From: an uncultured Bacilli bacterium
GTDB taxonomy: Bacteria > Bacillota_I > Bacilli_A > RF39 > UBA660
Assembly: GCA_947598345.1 (NCBI GenBank)
Contig: CANQFF010000042.1
Location: forward strand, 1 to 8,891
Reading direction: 5' to 3'
DNA length: 8,891 nucleotides
The notes under the pieces were generated by a model that was given only the letters and a program-made list of their open reading frames with translations, searched no databases and was not told the origin of the DNA. Position numbers and translations under genes: made by a program. Shown here in pieces: positions 1-5,286 of this stretch (positions are counted from its first letter, which is position 1; each line of letters opens with the position of its first letter).

Positions 1-437
1 GCTAAATCCACTAATAAGCATGGTCCATAAAAGGTTGATAAACCTAATTTATTTAACATTAAATGATTATTAGTAGTATCTGAAAAACCTGTAAATATTT
101 TAGGATGTTTTCGCACTGCTTCCTTAAATTCTTTATCTTCCATTAGATAAGGAATAGTTTTATAAGTATCAATACCACCAATTGCCGTTATAATTGCTTT
201 AATACTGTCATCCATAAATGCTTGTTTAAAATCTGATGCTCTTTCTTCCGGATGTTTTTCTAAATATTCCAAATCTTTTAAAGCATTTGGCATAATAACA
301 GGTTCTAGTCCGAAATTCTTTAATCTTTTAATAGCAATTTCTAATTCATGTTTACAGAATGGCATTCCAAGTAATCCTCTTGATAAACTAACTATCGCAA
401 TTTTATCTCCCTTTTTTAAACAGCTAGGTTTTATCAT
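1..437 (-). CDS. S66-family LD-carboxypeptidase (MccF/LdcA-like), N-terminal part only
   Basis: This is the first 145 codons of a minus-strand gene that runs off the left edge of the window. The family hydrolyses amide bonds next to a D-residue: LdcA trims tetrapeptides in murein recycling, and MccF-type members inactivate microcin C-like peptide-nucleotides. Visible signs are the opening KKGDKIAIVSLS (residues 8-19), the strand-turn AIITAIGGIDTYKTIPYL (81-98), and the nucleophile elbow TGFSDTTNNHLML (116-128) with the expected catalytic Ser119, followed by GLSTFYGP (132-139). The catalytic Glu and His of the Ser-Glu-His triad would lie in the missing C-terminal half. The ATG at 435-437 has a strong AGGAGGT ribosome binding site at 446-452, eight bases upstream. 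The gene lies downstream of secA on the same strand, separated by about 230 bases, so it is probably its own unit. Family assignment is firm. Whether the substrate is murein or a peptide antibiotic cannot be told from this part. Confidence 0.88.
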   Translation of the reverse strand, partial: MIKPSCLKKGDKIAIVSLSRGLLGMPFCKHELEIAIKRLKNFGLEPVIMPNALKDLEYLEKHPEERASDFKQAFMDDSIKAIITAIGGIDTYKTIPYLMEDKEFKEAVRKHPKIFTGFSDTTNNHLMLNKLGLSTFYGPCLLVDL

Positions 438-664
438 AATGTATTACCTCCTATAAATACATTTTAACTATTTGTCTGTATAGAAAAAATTTAATACACT
501 TAAAATATTATCATAAAATGTTCCCATTGGGAAACCCCTGATTTTACGGGATTTTTTGGCATTTTTGGGAACAAATTGAATTTTTTGAGCACATTTTTAT
601 AGTTTTAGGGTTTTTTTACGATTTTTTAAAATCTTTAAATCCTCGCAAGCCCTTATTTTATGGG
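438..664. other. Non-coding spacer between secA and the S66 peptidase gene
   Basis: No plausible gene was found here on either strand. It contains the ribosome binding site of the S66 gene (446-452), and the bases next to the secA stop form a hairpin (648-666). The middle (about 520-575) is richer in G and C runs than the surrounding DNA. It holds the short palindrome TTCCCATTGGGAA at 521-533 (read TTCCC-ATT-GGGAA) and a second TGGGAAC at 566-572. A GATAAT at 507-512 on the minus strand could be a -10 box for the S66 gene, but no convincing -35 sits at the right distance. The function of the G/C-run block is unknown. Confidence 0.5.
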
Positions 665-666
665 CT
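648..666 (-). terminator. Hairpin at the end of secA, possible weak terminator
   Basis: Read on the minus strand, AGCCC and GGGCT form a perfect five-pair stem around a nine-base AT loop, starting one base inside the secA stop codon. It is not followed by a run of U (the next bases are TTGCGAGG), so it is not a classical intrinsic terminator. It may protect the 3' end of the mRNA or assist another termination mechanism. Confidence 0.4.
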
Positions 667-3154
667 ATTTACCACAACAGTTCTTGTACTTCTTTCCGCT
701 ACCACATGGACATGGTTCATTTCTTCCTATCTTTGAAACTCTCTTTGGTGTAGCTTTTTTAATTTTATTTTTATCTTCGTTCGTTACACCTTCAGCTACT
801 TTTTTTCTTTCGCTATTTTGCCTTACTTCAGCCTTCAATAAATAGGTAGTTACTTGTGCATCTATTTTAGATAATAATTCATCAAATAAATTATATCCCT
901 CTGTCTTATACTCTCTAAGTGGATTATTCTGCGCATAACTTCTTAAATGAATACCTTCTCTTAAATGTGCCATTGTATTTATATGTTCCATCCAATGAGT
1001 ATCTATAACTCTAAGCGTAATTGCTTTTTCAAATTCGTTAGTAACTTCTTCTGGTATTTTTTTAATTTTATCATCATATTCAGAATTTATTTTTTGGAAT
1101 AAATATTCTGATATTTCTTCTGAATTTTTATATTCTATTTCATCAAATATAACTTTATTTTTTAATAAATCATTTACTGATTCAAGTATTTCAGATTTAT
1201 CATTTCTATTTAGATTATTATTGTCATCTAAGTGACCATAAACAACATCTTCTACATAATTTTTAAATGTTTCCTCAGTTAAATTATGAATAGAATCACA
1301 ATCTAATATTTGATTTCTTTTATCATATATTATACTTCTTTGTTCATTTATAACATCATCATATTCAAGTAATGTTTTTCTTAAATCGAAATTATTACCT
1401 TCTACTCTTTTTTGCGCTGATTCTATTGAATTAGATAACATCTTATTTCTTATAGATACATCGTCGTTAAAGCCTACTCTTTGAAGCATTATTTTAGCCC
1501 TATCAGTTCCGAATCTTACCATCAAGTCATCTTCAAAAGAAACACAAAATTGACTTTCTCCTGGGTCTCCCTGTCTACCTGAACGACCTCTTAACTGATT
1601 ATCTATACGTCTTGATTCGTGTCTTTCTGTACCAATTACAAATAAACCACCTAATGCTTTAACCTCATCAGTTAATTTAATATCAGTTCCACGTCCTGCC
1701 ATATTTGTAGCTATTGTTACTGCTCCTTTTTGACCAGCCTTAGCTATTATTTCAGCTTCTCTTGCGTTATTCTTAGCATTTAAAACTTCATGAGGTATTT
1801 TCATTTTCTTTAATCTTTGACTTATCAATTCACTAGTTTCAACTGCAACTGTTCCTACTAGTACAGGTTGACCAGTTTGATGTCTTTCCTTTATTTCGTT
1901 TACTATTGCTTTATACTTACCTTCTTTTGTAGCAAATAACAAATCACCATAATCTTTACGAATAACAGGTTTATTTGTTGGTATTGTTATAACATACATA
2001 TTATATATATCTCTAAATTCTTCTTCTTCTGTCTTAGCAGTACCTGTCATTCCTGACAATTTTTTATACATTCTAAATAAATTTTGGAATGTAATTGTCG
2101 CTAAAGTCTTAGTTTCTTCGTTTATTTCTACTCCTTCTTTTGCTTCTATTGCTTGGTGCAAACCATCTGAATAAGCCCTACCTTGCATTAGCCTACCAGT
2201 AAATGGATCAACTATTACTATTTTCCCATCATTAACTACATAATCTACATCTAATTTCATTGCATAATTAGCTTTTAATGCTTGATTTATAAAATGAACT
2301 AAATTAGTATTATTAATATCATATAAATTATCTACACCAAATGTTTTTTCCGCCTTCTCAATACCAGTTTGATCCAATGAAACAGCTTTTGTTTTTTCAT
2401 CATAAATATATCCTTCATTTTCCTTCAAACTCTTTGCAAATTTATCTGTTTGTATATATAAATTAGCTGATTTCATAAATCCACCTGATATAATAAGTGG
2501 CGTTCTAGCTTCATCGATTAATACCGAATCGACCTCATCTATAATTGCAAAATTATATGGTCTTGCAACTCTATCACTTGCTTTAACAACCATGTTATCT
2601 CTTAAATAATCGAATCCTATTTCGTTATTTGTAGAATATAGAATATCACAGTTATATGCCTCTCTTTTTTCTGATGGACTAGATTCTCTATAATTTATAC
2701 CAACTGTAAGCCCTAAAAATCTATATATTTCTCCCATCCAATTCGCATCACGCTGCGCTAGATATTCATTAACAGTTATAATATGAACACCTTGTTTAGT
2801 AAGTGCATTTAAATATGCTGGCATTGTAGATGTAAGTGTCTTTCCTTCACCTGTTTTCATTTCAGCTATATTACCATAATGAATTGCTAAACCACCTAAA
2901 ATCTGTACATAGTATGGCTTTTCACCAATAACACGAAAAGATGCCTCTCTTGCAGTTGCAAATGCTTCAACTTTAATATCCTCTAAAGTTTCACCATTTT
3001 CAAGTCTATCCATAAATTCTTTAGTTTTATTTTTTAATTGTTTATCAGTTAATTTAGAATATTCTTCATCTAAAGCAACAACTTCATCAGCTATCTTTTT
3101 AAATTTTTCAACCTCTTTATATTCATGATTAAATATTTTTTTCAAAAAACTCAT
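665..3154 (-). CDS. secA: SecA, preprotein translocase ATPase
   Basis: SecA is the motor ATPase that pushes unfolded preproteins through the SecYEG channel; it cycles between cytosol and membrane. The 829-residue length matches housekeeping SecA (about 840 in Bacillus) rather than the shorter accessory SecA2. Motifs in order: Walker A MKTGEGKT (99-106), Walker B DEVD (206-209) followed by DEARTPLIISG (214-224), the preprotein cross-linking region after about 225, NMAGRGTDI (484-492), the arginine-finger segment QLRGRSGRQGDPG (520-532), the helical scaffold and wing region from about 590 with HWMEHI (720-725), a charged Lys-rich linker (783-808), and the C-terminal zinc motif CPCGSGKKYKNCC (815-827) that binds SecB or ribosomes in the family. 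ATG at 3152-3154 has AAAGGAG at 3163-3169. The upstream neighbour is hpf, as in Bacillus. The gene that follows secA in Bacillus, prfB, is not here. All key residues seen are intact. Confidence 0.99.
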   Translation of the reverse strand: MSFLKKIFNHEYKEVEKFKKIADEVVALDEEYSKLTDKQLKNKTKEFMDRLENGETLEDIKVEAFATAREASFRVIGEKPYYVQILGGLAIHYGNIAEMKTGEGKTLTSTMPAYLNALTKQGVHIITVNEYLAQRDANWMGEIYRFLGLTVGINYRESSPSEKREAYNCDILYSTNNEIGFDYLRDNMVVKASDRVARPYNFAIIDEVDSVLIDEARTPLIISGGFMKSANLYIQTDKFAKSLKENEGYIYDEKTKAVSLDQTGIEKAEKTFGVDNLYDINNTNLVHFINQALKANYAMKLDVDYVVNDGKIVIVDPFTGRLMQGRAYSDGLHQAIEAKEGVEINEETKTLATITFQNLFRMYKKLSGMTGTAKTEEEEFRDIYNMYVITIPTNKPVIRKDYGDLLFATKEGKYKAIVNEIKERHQTGQPVLVGTVAVETSELISQRLKKMKIPHEVLNAKNNAREAEIIAKAGQKGAVTIATNMAGRGTDIKLTDEVKALGGLFVIGTERHESRRIDNQLRGRSGRQGDPGESQFCVSFEDDLMVRFGTDRAKIMLQRVGFNDDVSIRNKMLSNSIESAQKRVEGNNFDLRKTLLEYDDVINEQRSIIYDKRNQILDCDSIHNLTEETFKNYVEDVVYGHLDDNNNLNRNDKSEILESVNDLLKNKVIFDEIEYKNSEEISEYLFQKINSEYDDKIKKIPEEVTNEFEKAITLRVIDTHWMEHINTMAHLREGIHLRSYAQNNPLREYKTEGYNLFDELLSKIDAQVTTYLLKAEVRQNSERKKVAEGVTNEDKNKIKKATPKRVSKIGRNEPCPCGSGKKYKNCCGK

Positions 3155-3197
3155 GTTTCATTCTCCTTTATATATATACATATATTTTATCAAAAAA

Positions 3198-3226
3198 ATT
3201 ATAAAAATAACAGTATAATTTGAAAA
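3198..3226 (-). promoter_or_regulatory. Possible secA promoter
   Basis: On the minus strand a perfect TATAAT lies at 3198-3203, with TTTTCA (four of six -35 bases) at 3221-3226 and a 17-base spacer. It sits in the 86-base gap after the hpf terminator hairpin, where a separate secA promoter would be useful. The gap is almost pure A/T, so a chance match is likely enough to keep this tentative. Confidence 0.3.
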
Positions 3227-3247
3227 ATAGGTAATTATACCTATTTT
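3223..3247 (-). terminator. Hairpin terminator-like structure at the end of hpf
   Basis: A perfect 10-base inverted repeat (AAAATAGGTA at 3224-3233 and TACCTATTTT at 3238-3247) encloses a four-base loop and overlaps the hpf stop codon. On the minus strand the stem runs into UUUUUC. The stem is AU-rich with only two G-C pairs, so termination may be partial and some transcripts may read into secA. Confidence 0.55.
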
Positions 3248-3771
3248 ATTTCTAATATACCATAATTTCCATCATTTCTTTTATATAAAACATTTATATT
3301 TTCTGTATCTATATTTTTAAATACGAAAAATTCATGTCCTAAAAGTTCCATTTGCAAAATAGCTTCTTCCTCACCCATAGGCTTATCTTCTATAACTTTT
3401 CGTTTTACTATAGTTTTTTCTTCCTCTTCATCTTTAATATCAAAATCTAAAACAAAATCTCTAATTAAATCTTTATTTATTTTTTTGCTCATTCTAGTTT
3501 TATTTTTTCTGATTTGTCGTTCTATTTTATCTGAAACTTTATCTATTGAAGCATATAAATCTTTATTAGATTCCTCACCTCTTAAAATAAATTTATTAGC
3601 GTTTATTGTAGCTTCTACAACTTGATCATTACCTCTCAATTTTATAAGCACTGTTGCTGTTATATCATCAGGATTCTCAAAATATTTATCCAACCTACCT
3701 ATTTTTTCTTCTATATAATTTTTAATAGAATCTGTTGCTGTTATTTTTTTACCATGAATATTAAATTTCAT
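3241..3771 (-). CDS. hpf: Long-form ribosome hibernation promoting factor (HPF)
   Basis: HPF binds the 30S decoding region in slow growth or stress and pairs ribosomes into inactive 100S dimers. At 176 residues this is the long two-domain form typical of Firmicutes. The N-terminal S30AE/YfiA domain covers about 1-98 (MKFNIHGKKITATDSIKNYI to the basic helix RQIRKNKTRMSKK at 86-97). An acidic linker follows (111-119, with DEEEE). The C-terminal dimerisation domain covers about 122-176 and contains KPMGEEEAILQMELLGHEFFVF (130-151) and the terminal GNYGILEI. The ATG at 3769-3771 has AAAGGA at 3780-3785. It lies directly upstream of secA, a conserved Bacilli pairing. In relatives hpf is switched on by stress or stringent conditions; the extended -10 just upstream is the only control element visible here. 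Confidence 0.97.
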   Translation of the reverse strand: MKFNIHGKKITATDSIKNYIEEKIGRLDKYFENPDDITATVLIKLRGNDQVVEATINANKFILRGEESNKDLYASIDKVSDKIERQIRKNKTRMSKKINKDLIRDFVLDFDIKDEEEEKTIVKRKVIEDKPMGEEEAILQMELLGHEFFVFKNIDTENINVLYKRNDGNYGILEIK

Positions 3772-3792
3772 ATTACCATTCCTTTCATATAT

Positions 3793-3801
3793 ATTATATC
3801 A
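3793..3801 (-). promoter_or_regulatory. Extended -10 element upstream of hpf
   Basis: The minus strand reads TGATATAAT, a perfect TATAAT (3793-3798) with the TGn extension. No good -35 is seen 17 bases upstream (CTTAAA). The predicted start of transcription, near 3786, would leave a leader barely including the ribosome binding site. The signal is therefore good by sequence but awkward by position. Confidence 0.4.
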
Positions 3802-3834
3802 TAATTGATGAATATTTTAAGTGAAAATATAATG

Positions 3835-3862
3835 AAAAAAACTACTAAACAAGAGCAGTTTT
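3835..3862 (-). terminator. Intrinsic terminator of the cold-shock gene
   Basis: On the minus strand AAAACTGCT and AGTAGTTTT pair as a nine-pair stem (one G-U) around a seven-base loop. The 3' arm runs into a continuous tract of seven T. The stem begins inside the last codons of csp and spans its stop codon. This is a well-formed Rho-independent terminator separating csp from hpf. Confidence 0.8.
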
Positions 3863-4060
3863 AATTTCTACTACATTTTTTGCTTGTAATCCTTTGTCTG
3901 TTCTAACTAAATCGAATTTTACATATTGACCCTCTACTAAAGTCTTATATCCTTCAGAAAGAATAGCAGAATAATGAACAAATATATCTTCTGTTTCACT
4001 ATATTCAATAAATCCAAATCCTTTTTCATTATTGAACCATTTAACTTTGCCTGTAATCAC
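3845..4060 (-). CDS. csp: CspA-family cold-shock protein (RNA chaperone)
   Basis: This is a 71-residue single-domain cold-shock protein that binds single-stranded RNA and DNA through aromatic residues and melts secondary structure. The nucleic-acid binding motifs are complete: GKVKWFN (4-10), RNP1 KGFGFI (13-18) and RNP2 DIFVHY (25-30), with EGQYVKFDL (43-51) and GLQAKNV (57-63) completing the OB fold. The start is GTG (4058-4060), not ATG. It is supported by AAGGGAG at 4069-4075, eight bases upstream, and by the family's usual N-terminus (M-x-x-GKVKWF). The C-terminal tail after KNV (about eight residues, VEIKTALV) is slightly longer than usual. It is transcribed alone, ending at its own terminator, and diverges from agrB. 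Confidence 0.97.
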   Translation of the reverse strand: MITGKVKWFNNEKGFGFIEYSETEDIFVHYSAILSEGYKTLVEGQYVKFDLVRTDKGLQAKNVVEIKTALV

Positions 4061-4095
4061 AAAAACATCTCCCTTCTAGTTCTTTTTACAACTTA

Positions 4096-4104
4096 AGTAT
4101 AACA
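4096..4104 (-). promoter_or_regulatory. Extended -10 promoter element for csp
   Basis: The minus strand reads TGTTATACT, giving TATACT at 4096-4101 (five of six) with a TGn extension. It lies 36 bases upstream of the GTG start, giving a leader of about 30 bases. The hexamer 17 bases further upstream (GTATCT) is a poor -35, as extended -10 promoters allow. Confidence 0.5.
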
Positions 4105-4326
4105 TAAAACAAACTACTAGATACTGCTTTTTGTTCCCAAAAAATCGACATAATTCGTGCTTATTTCAATGTTGAAAATAATGTATATTGCATTTCCGGA
4201 TTATGCATTTATTATCGAACACAAAAATAAAAACCTCTATCTTAAGGAAAACAAACCTATTCTATCATAATTATAGTCCATTTAAAATATCATTTGCACG
4301 AAGTAAGCTATTTTCTGTATGAAAGC

Positions 4327-4354
4327 ATTATAAATGCAAACAAATAAAACACAA
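4327..4354 (-). promoter_or_regulatory. Possible distal minus-strand promoter facing csp
   Basis: On the minus strand a perfect TATAAT (4327-4332) is preceded by TTGTGT (4349-4354) at a 16-base spacer. A transcript from here would run about 260 bases before reaching the csp start codon. The TATAAT is embedded in a small palindrome. The region is AT-rich, so this is a candidate only. Confidence 0.3.
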
Positions 4355-4398
4355 TGTCTTTTATCGTGTATTTAATAGCTGAATTGAAGTTAAATATC

Positions 4399-4427
4399 TT
4401 TAAATTATTTTAACTAAATATTATAAT
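4399..4427 (+). promoter_or_regulatory. Probable agrBD promoter
   Basis: A perfect TATAAT at 4422-4427 is preceded by TTTAAA at 4399-4404 (weak -35, 17-base spacer) and lies 23 bases before the agrB ATG. A weak -35 is what one expects of a promoter that needs an activator such as AgrA. An imperfect inverted repeat (AGTTAAAT at 4388-4395, ATTTTAACT at 4407-4415) brackets the -35. Its AGTTAA core resembles LytTR-type half sites, though those normally form direct repeats. Confidence 0.5.
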
Positions 4428-4450
4428 AGATAAGAAATGGTAGTGATAGT

Positions 4451-5068
4451 ATGAAAAATTTTATAATTAATGGATGCATTAATTATATTAAAAAATATAA
4501 CAAATATGATGAAAAGAAAATAAAAGAAATCGAATATGGTTTACTAAGTATTTATCTTACTATTTCAAAATTAATAATAATATCAATAATTGCTTTAGTC
4601 CTTGGAATATTTAAAGAAATGATAATATTCACATTACTTTTTAATATTATTAGGATGCCAGCGTTCGGATTACATGCAACAAAAAGTTGGATATGTTTAT
4701 TAACATCAACGATACTATTTATCGGAATACCAATATTGTGTATAACTTTAAACATAAATATTATAATAAAAGCAGTTATATGTTCAACAGGAATATTATT
4801 TATGTACAAAAATGCACCAGCAGATACATATAAAAGACCAATTATAAATAAAAAAAGAAGAGAAATATATAAATTTTTATCAACAATAATAGCTATAATA
4901 TTCTCTTTTATATCAATATTTATAAATAATAATTTTATTGCGAATTGCTTAATATTTTCAATTATATTAGAAAATTGTTTAATCTCACCATTTGTCTATA
5001 AGTTATTTAAGCTACCTTATAATAATTATATAACTTATTTAAAAAAACATCCTGAACTTGCAAATTAA
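4451..5068 (+). CDS. agrB: AgrB, membrane endopeptidase that processes the AgrD pheromone precursor
   Basis: AgrB is a polytopic membrane cysteine protease that removes the C-terminal tail of AgrD and helps form the thiolactone-ring autoinducer. The catalytic pair is visible in RMPAFGLHATKSWIC (68-82): His75 and Cys82, with Arg68. The Arg-7-His-7-Cys spacing equals R70-H77-C84 of the S. aureus enzyme. The second family signature is NAPADTYKRPIINKKRR (121-137). Hydrophobic segments lie at about 31-50, 55-66, 82-101, 103-118, 142-158 and 162-182. The 205-residue length is typical. The ATG at 4451 is the natural first start, but its ribosome binding site is poor (only AAATGGT, about 4436-4441). 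It is followed after 53 bases by agrD. The gene is very rich in ATA and AAA codons compared with the ribosomal genes nearby. Confidence 0.96.
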   Translation: MKNFIINGCINYIKKYNKYDEKKIKEIEYGLLSIYLTISKLIIISIIALVLGIFKEMIIFTLLFNIIRMPAFGLHATKSWICLLTSTILFIGIPILCITLNINIIIKAVICSTGILFMYKNAPADTYKRPIINKKRREIYKFLSTIIAIIFSFISIFINNNFIANCLIFSIILENCLISPFVYKLFKLPYNNYITYLKKHPELAN

Positions 5069-5073
5069 TTTTG

Positions 5074-5101
5074 ATTTAAACTTTAGTAATAAAGTTTGAA
5101 T
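5074..5101 (+). other. Stem-loop between agrB and agrD
   Basis: A perfect eight-base inverted repeat (AAACTTTA at 5078-5085, TAAAGTTT at 5090-5097) around GTAA extends outward to about twelve pairs including one G-U. It is not followed by a U tract, so it is not an intrinsic terminator. It lies eight bases before the strong agrD ribosome binding site and could act as an mRNA processing or stabilising element. Confidence 0.5.
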
Positions 5102-5108
5102 ATAATGG

Positions 5109-5116
5109 AAGGAGGA
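5109..5116 (+). promoter_or_regulatory. Strong ribosome binding site of agrD
   Basis: AAGGAGGA is a near-perfect complement to the 3' end of 16S rRNA, six bases before the agrD ATG. It is the decisive evidence that this 38-codon frame is translated. It contrasts with the poor site in front of agrB. Confidence 0.85.
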
Positions 5117-5121
5117 AGAAT

Positions 5122-5238
5122 ATGTTTTTTGCTAATTTATTGGCTGCACTTGGAATAGGAGCTGCTAACACTGGTAGCCAAGCTTGTTGGTTATGGGCAG
5201 TTGATGAACCAGAATGTCCAGAAAGTTTAATTAAATAA
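5122..5238 (+). CDS. agrD: AgrD, cyclic thiolactone autoinducer peptide precursor
   Basis: A 38-residue gene directly downstream of agrB, identified by its position, strong ribosome binding site and three-part AgrD design. Residues 1-20 (MFFANLLAALGIGAANTGSQ) are a hydrophobic, probably amphipathic membrane leader. Residues 21-27 (ACWLWAV) form the pheromone core with Cys22 as the ring residue. Residues 28-38 (DEPECPESLIK) form the acidic recognition tail cut by AgrB and match the D-E-x-E-x-P-x-x-L pattern of staphylococcal AgrD (DEVEVPKEL). Cutting before Asp28 would join Cys22 to Val27 and give a six-residue ring, CWLWAV; five is usual. The tail carries a second Cys (Cys32) where staphylococci have Val. 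It ends in tandem stops (TAATAA) immediately before a terminator. The identity is firm; the exact ring and the N-terminal cut are inferred. Confidence 0.93.
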   Translation: MFFANLLAALGIGAANTGSQACWLWAVDEPECPESLIK

Positions 5239-5266
5239 TAAAAATGTAGAAAACTACATTTTTATT
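5237..5266. terminator. Bidirectional intrinsic terminator between agrD and agrC
   Basis: AAAAATGTAG (5240-5249) and CTACATTTTT (5254-5263) form a perfect ten-pair stem around AAAA, extendable to 13 pairs. U-rich tails occur in both directions. It lies between the convergent agrD (stop at 5236-5238) and agrC (stop at 5287-5289), so it can end both transcripts and limit antisense run-through. Confidence 0.88.
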
Positions 5267-5286
5267 TTGGCTTTATAGTATAAAGA

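Larger units (their letters stand above)
4061..4450. other. 390-base divergent intergenic region between csp and agrB
   Basis: No convincing gene. From left to right it holds the csp ribosome binding site (4069-4075), the csp extended -10 (4096-4104), a possible distal minus-strand promoter (4327-4354), and the agrB promoter (4399-4427). The stretch 4130-4325 has no assigned role. It includes two loosely related copies of a sequence that reads GATAGA-GGTTT on the minus strand (about 4231-4241 and 4253-4266) and a small palindrome GCATT-ATA-AATGC at 4325-4337. In Staphylococcus the matching position, divergent to agrB, encodes RNAIII. Nothing here proves such an RNA. Confidence 0.5.

Noticed and set aside
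562..575. 14-base sequence TTTTTGGGAACAAA repeated in inverted form at 4130-4143, as possible ends of a mobile element
   Set aside because: The interval contains csp, hpf and secA in conserved order, and a rough estimate says that a 14-base match on both strands is expected a few times by chance in DNA this AT-rich.
660..845. Plus-strand open frame opposite the end of secA, and similar frames opposite hpf (3622-3804), agrB (4552-4809, minus) and rplQ (7600-7842)
   Set aside because: All lie inside clearly real genes on the other strand and have no ribosome binding site or family resemblance.
4169..4270. Open frame of 33 codons on the plus strand (starts MLKIMYIAFPDYAF) in the csp-agrB gap
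   Set aside because: No ribosome binding site, no recognised motif, and the length is expected by chance in such DNA. Kept only as a non-coding region.
5101..5106. TATAAT just before agrD as an internal promoter
   Set aside because: No -35 at a usable distance, and the predicted start would fall inside the ribosome binding site.
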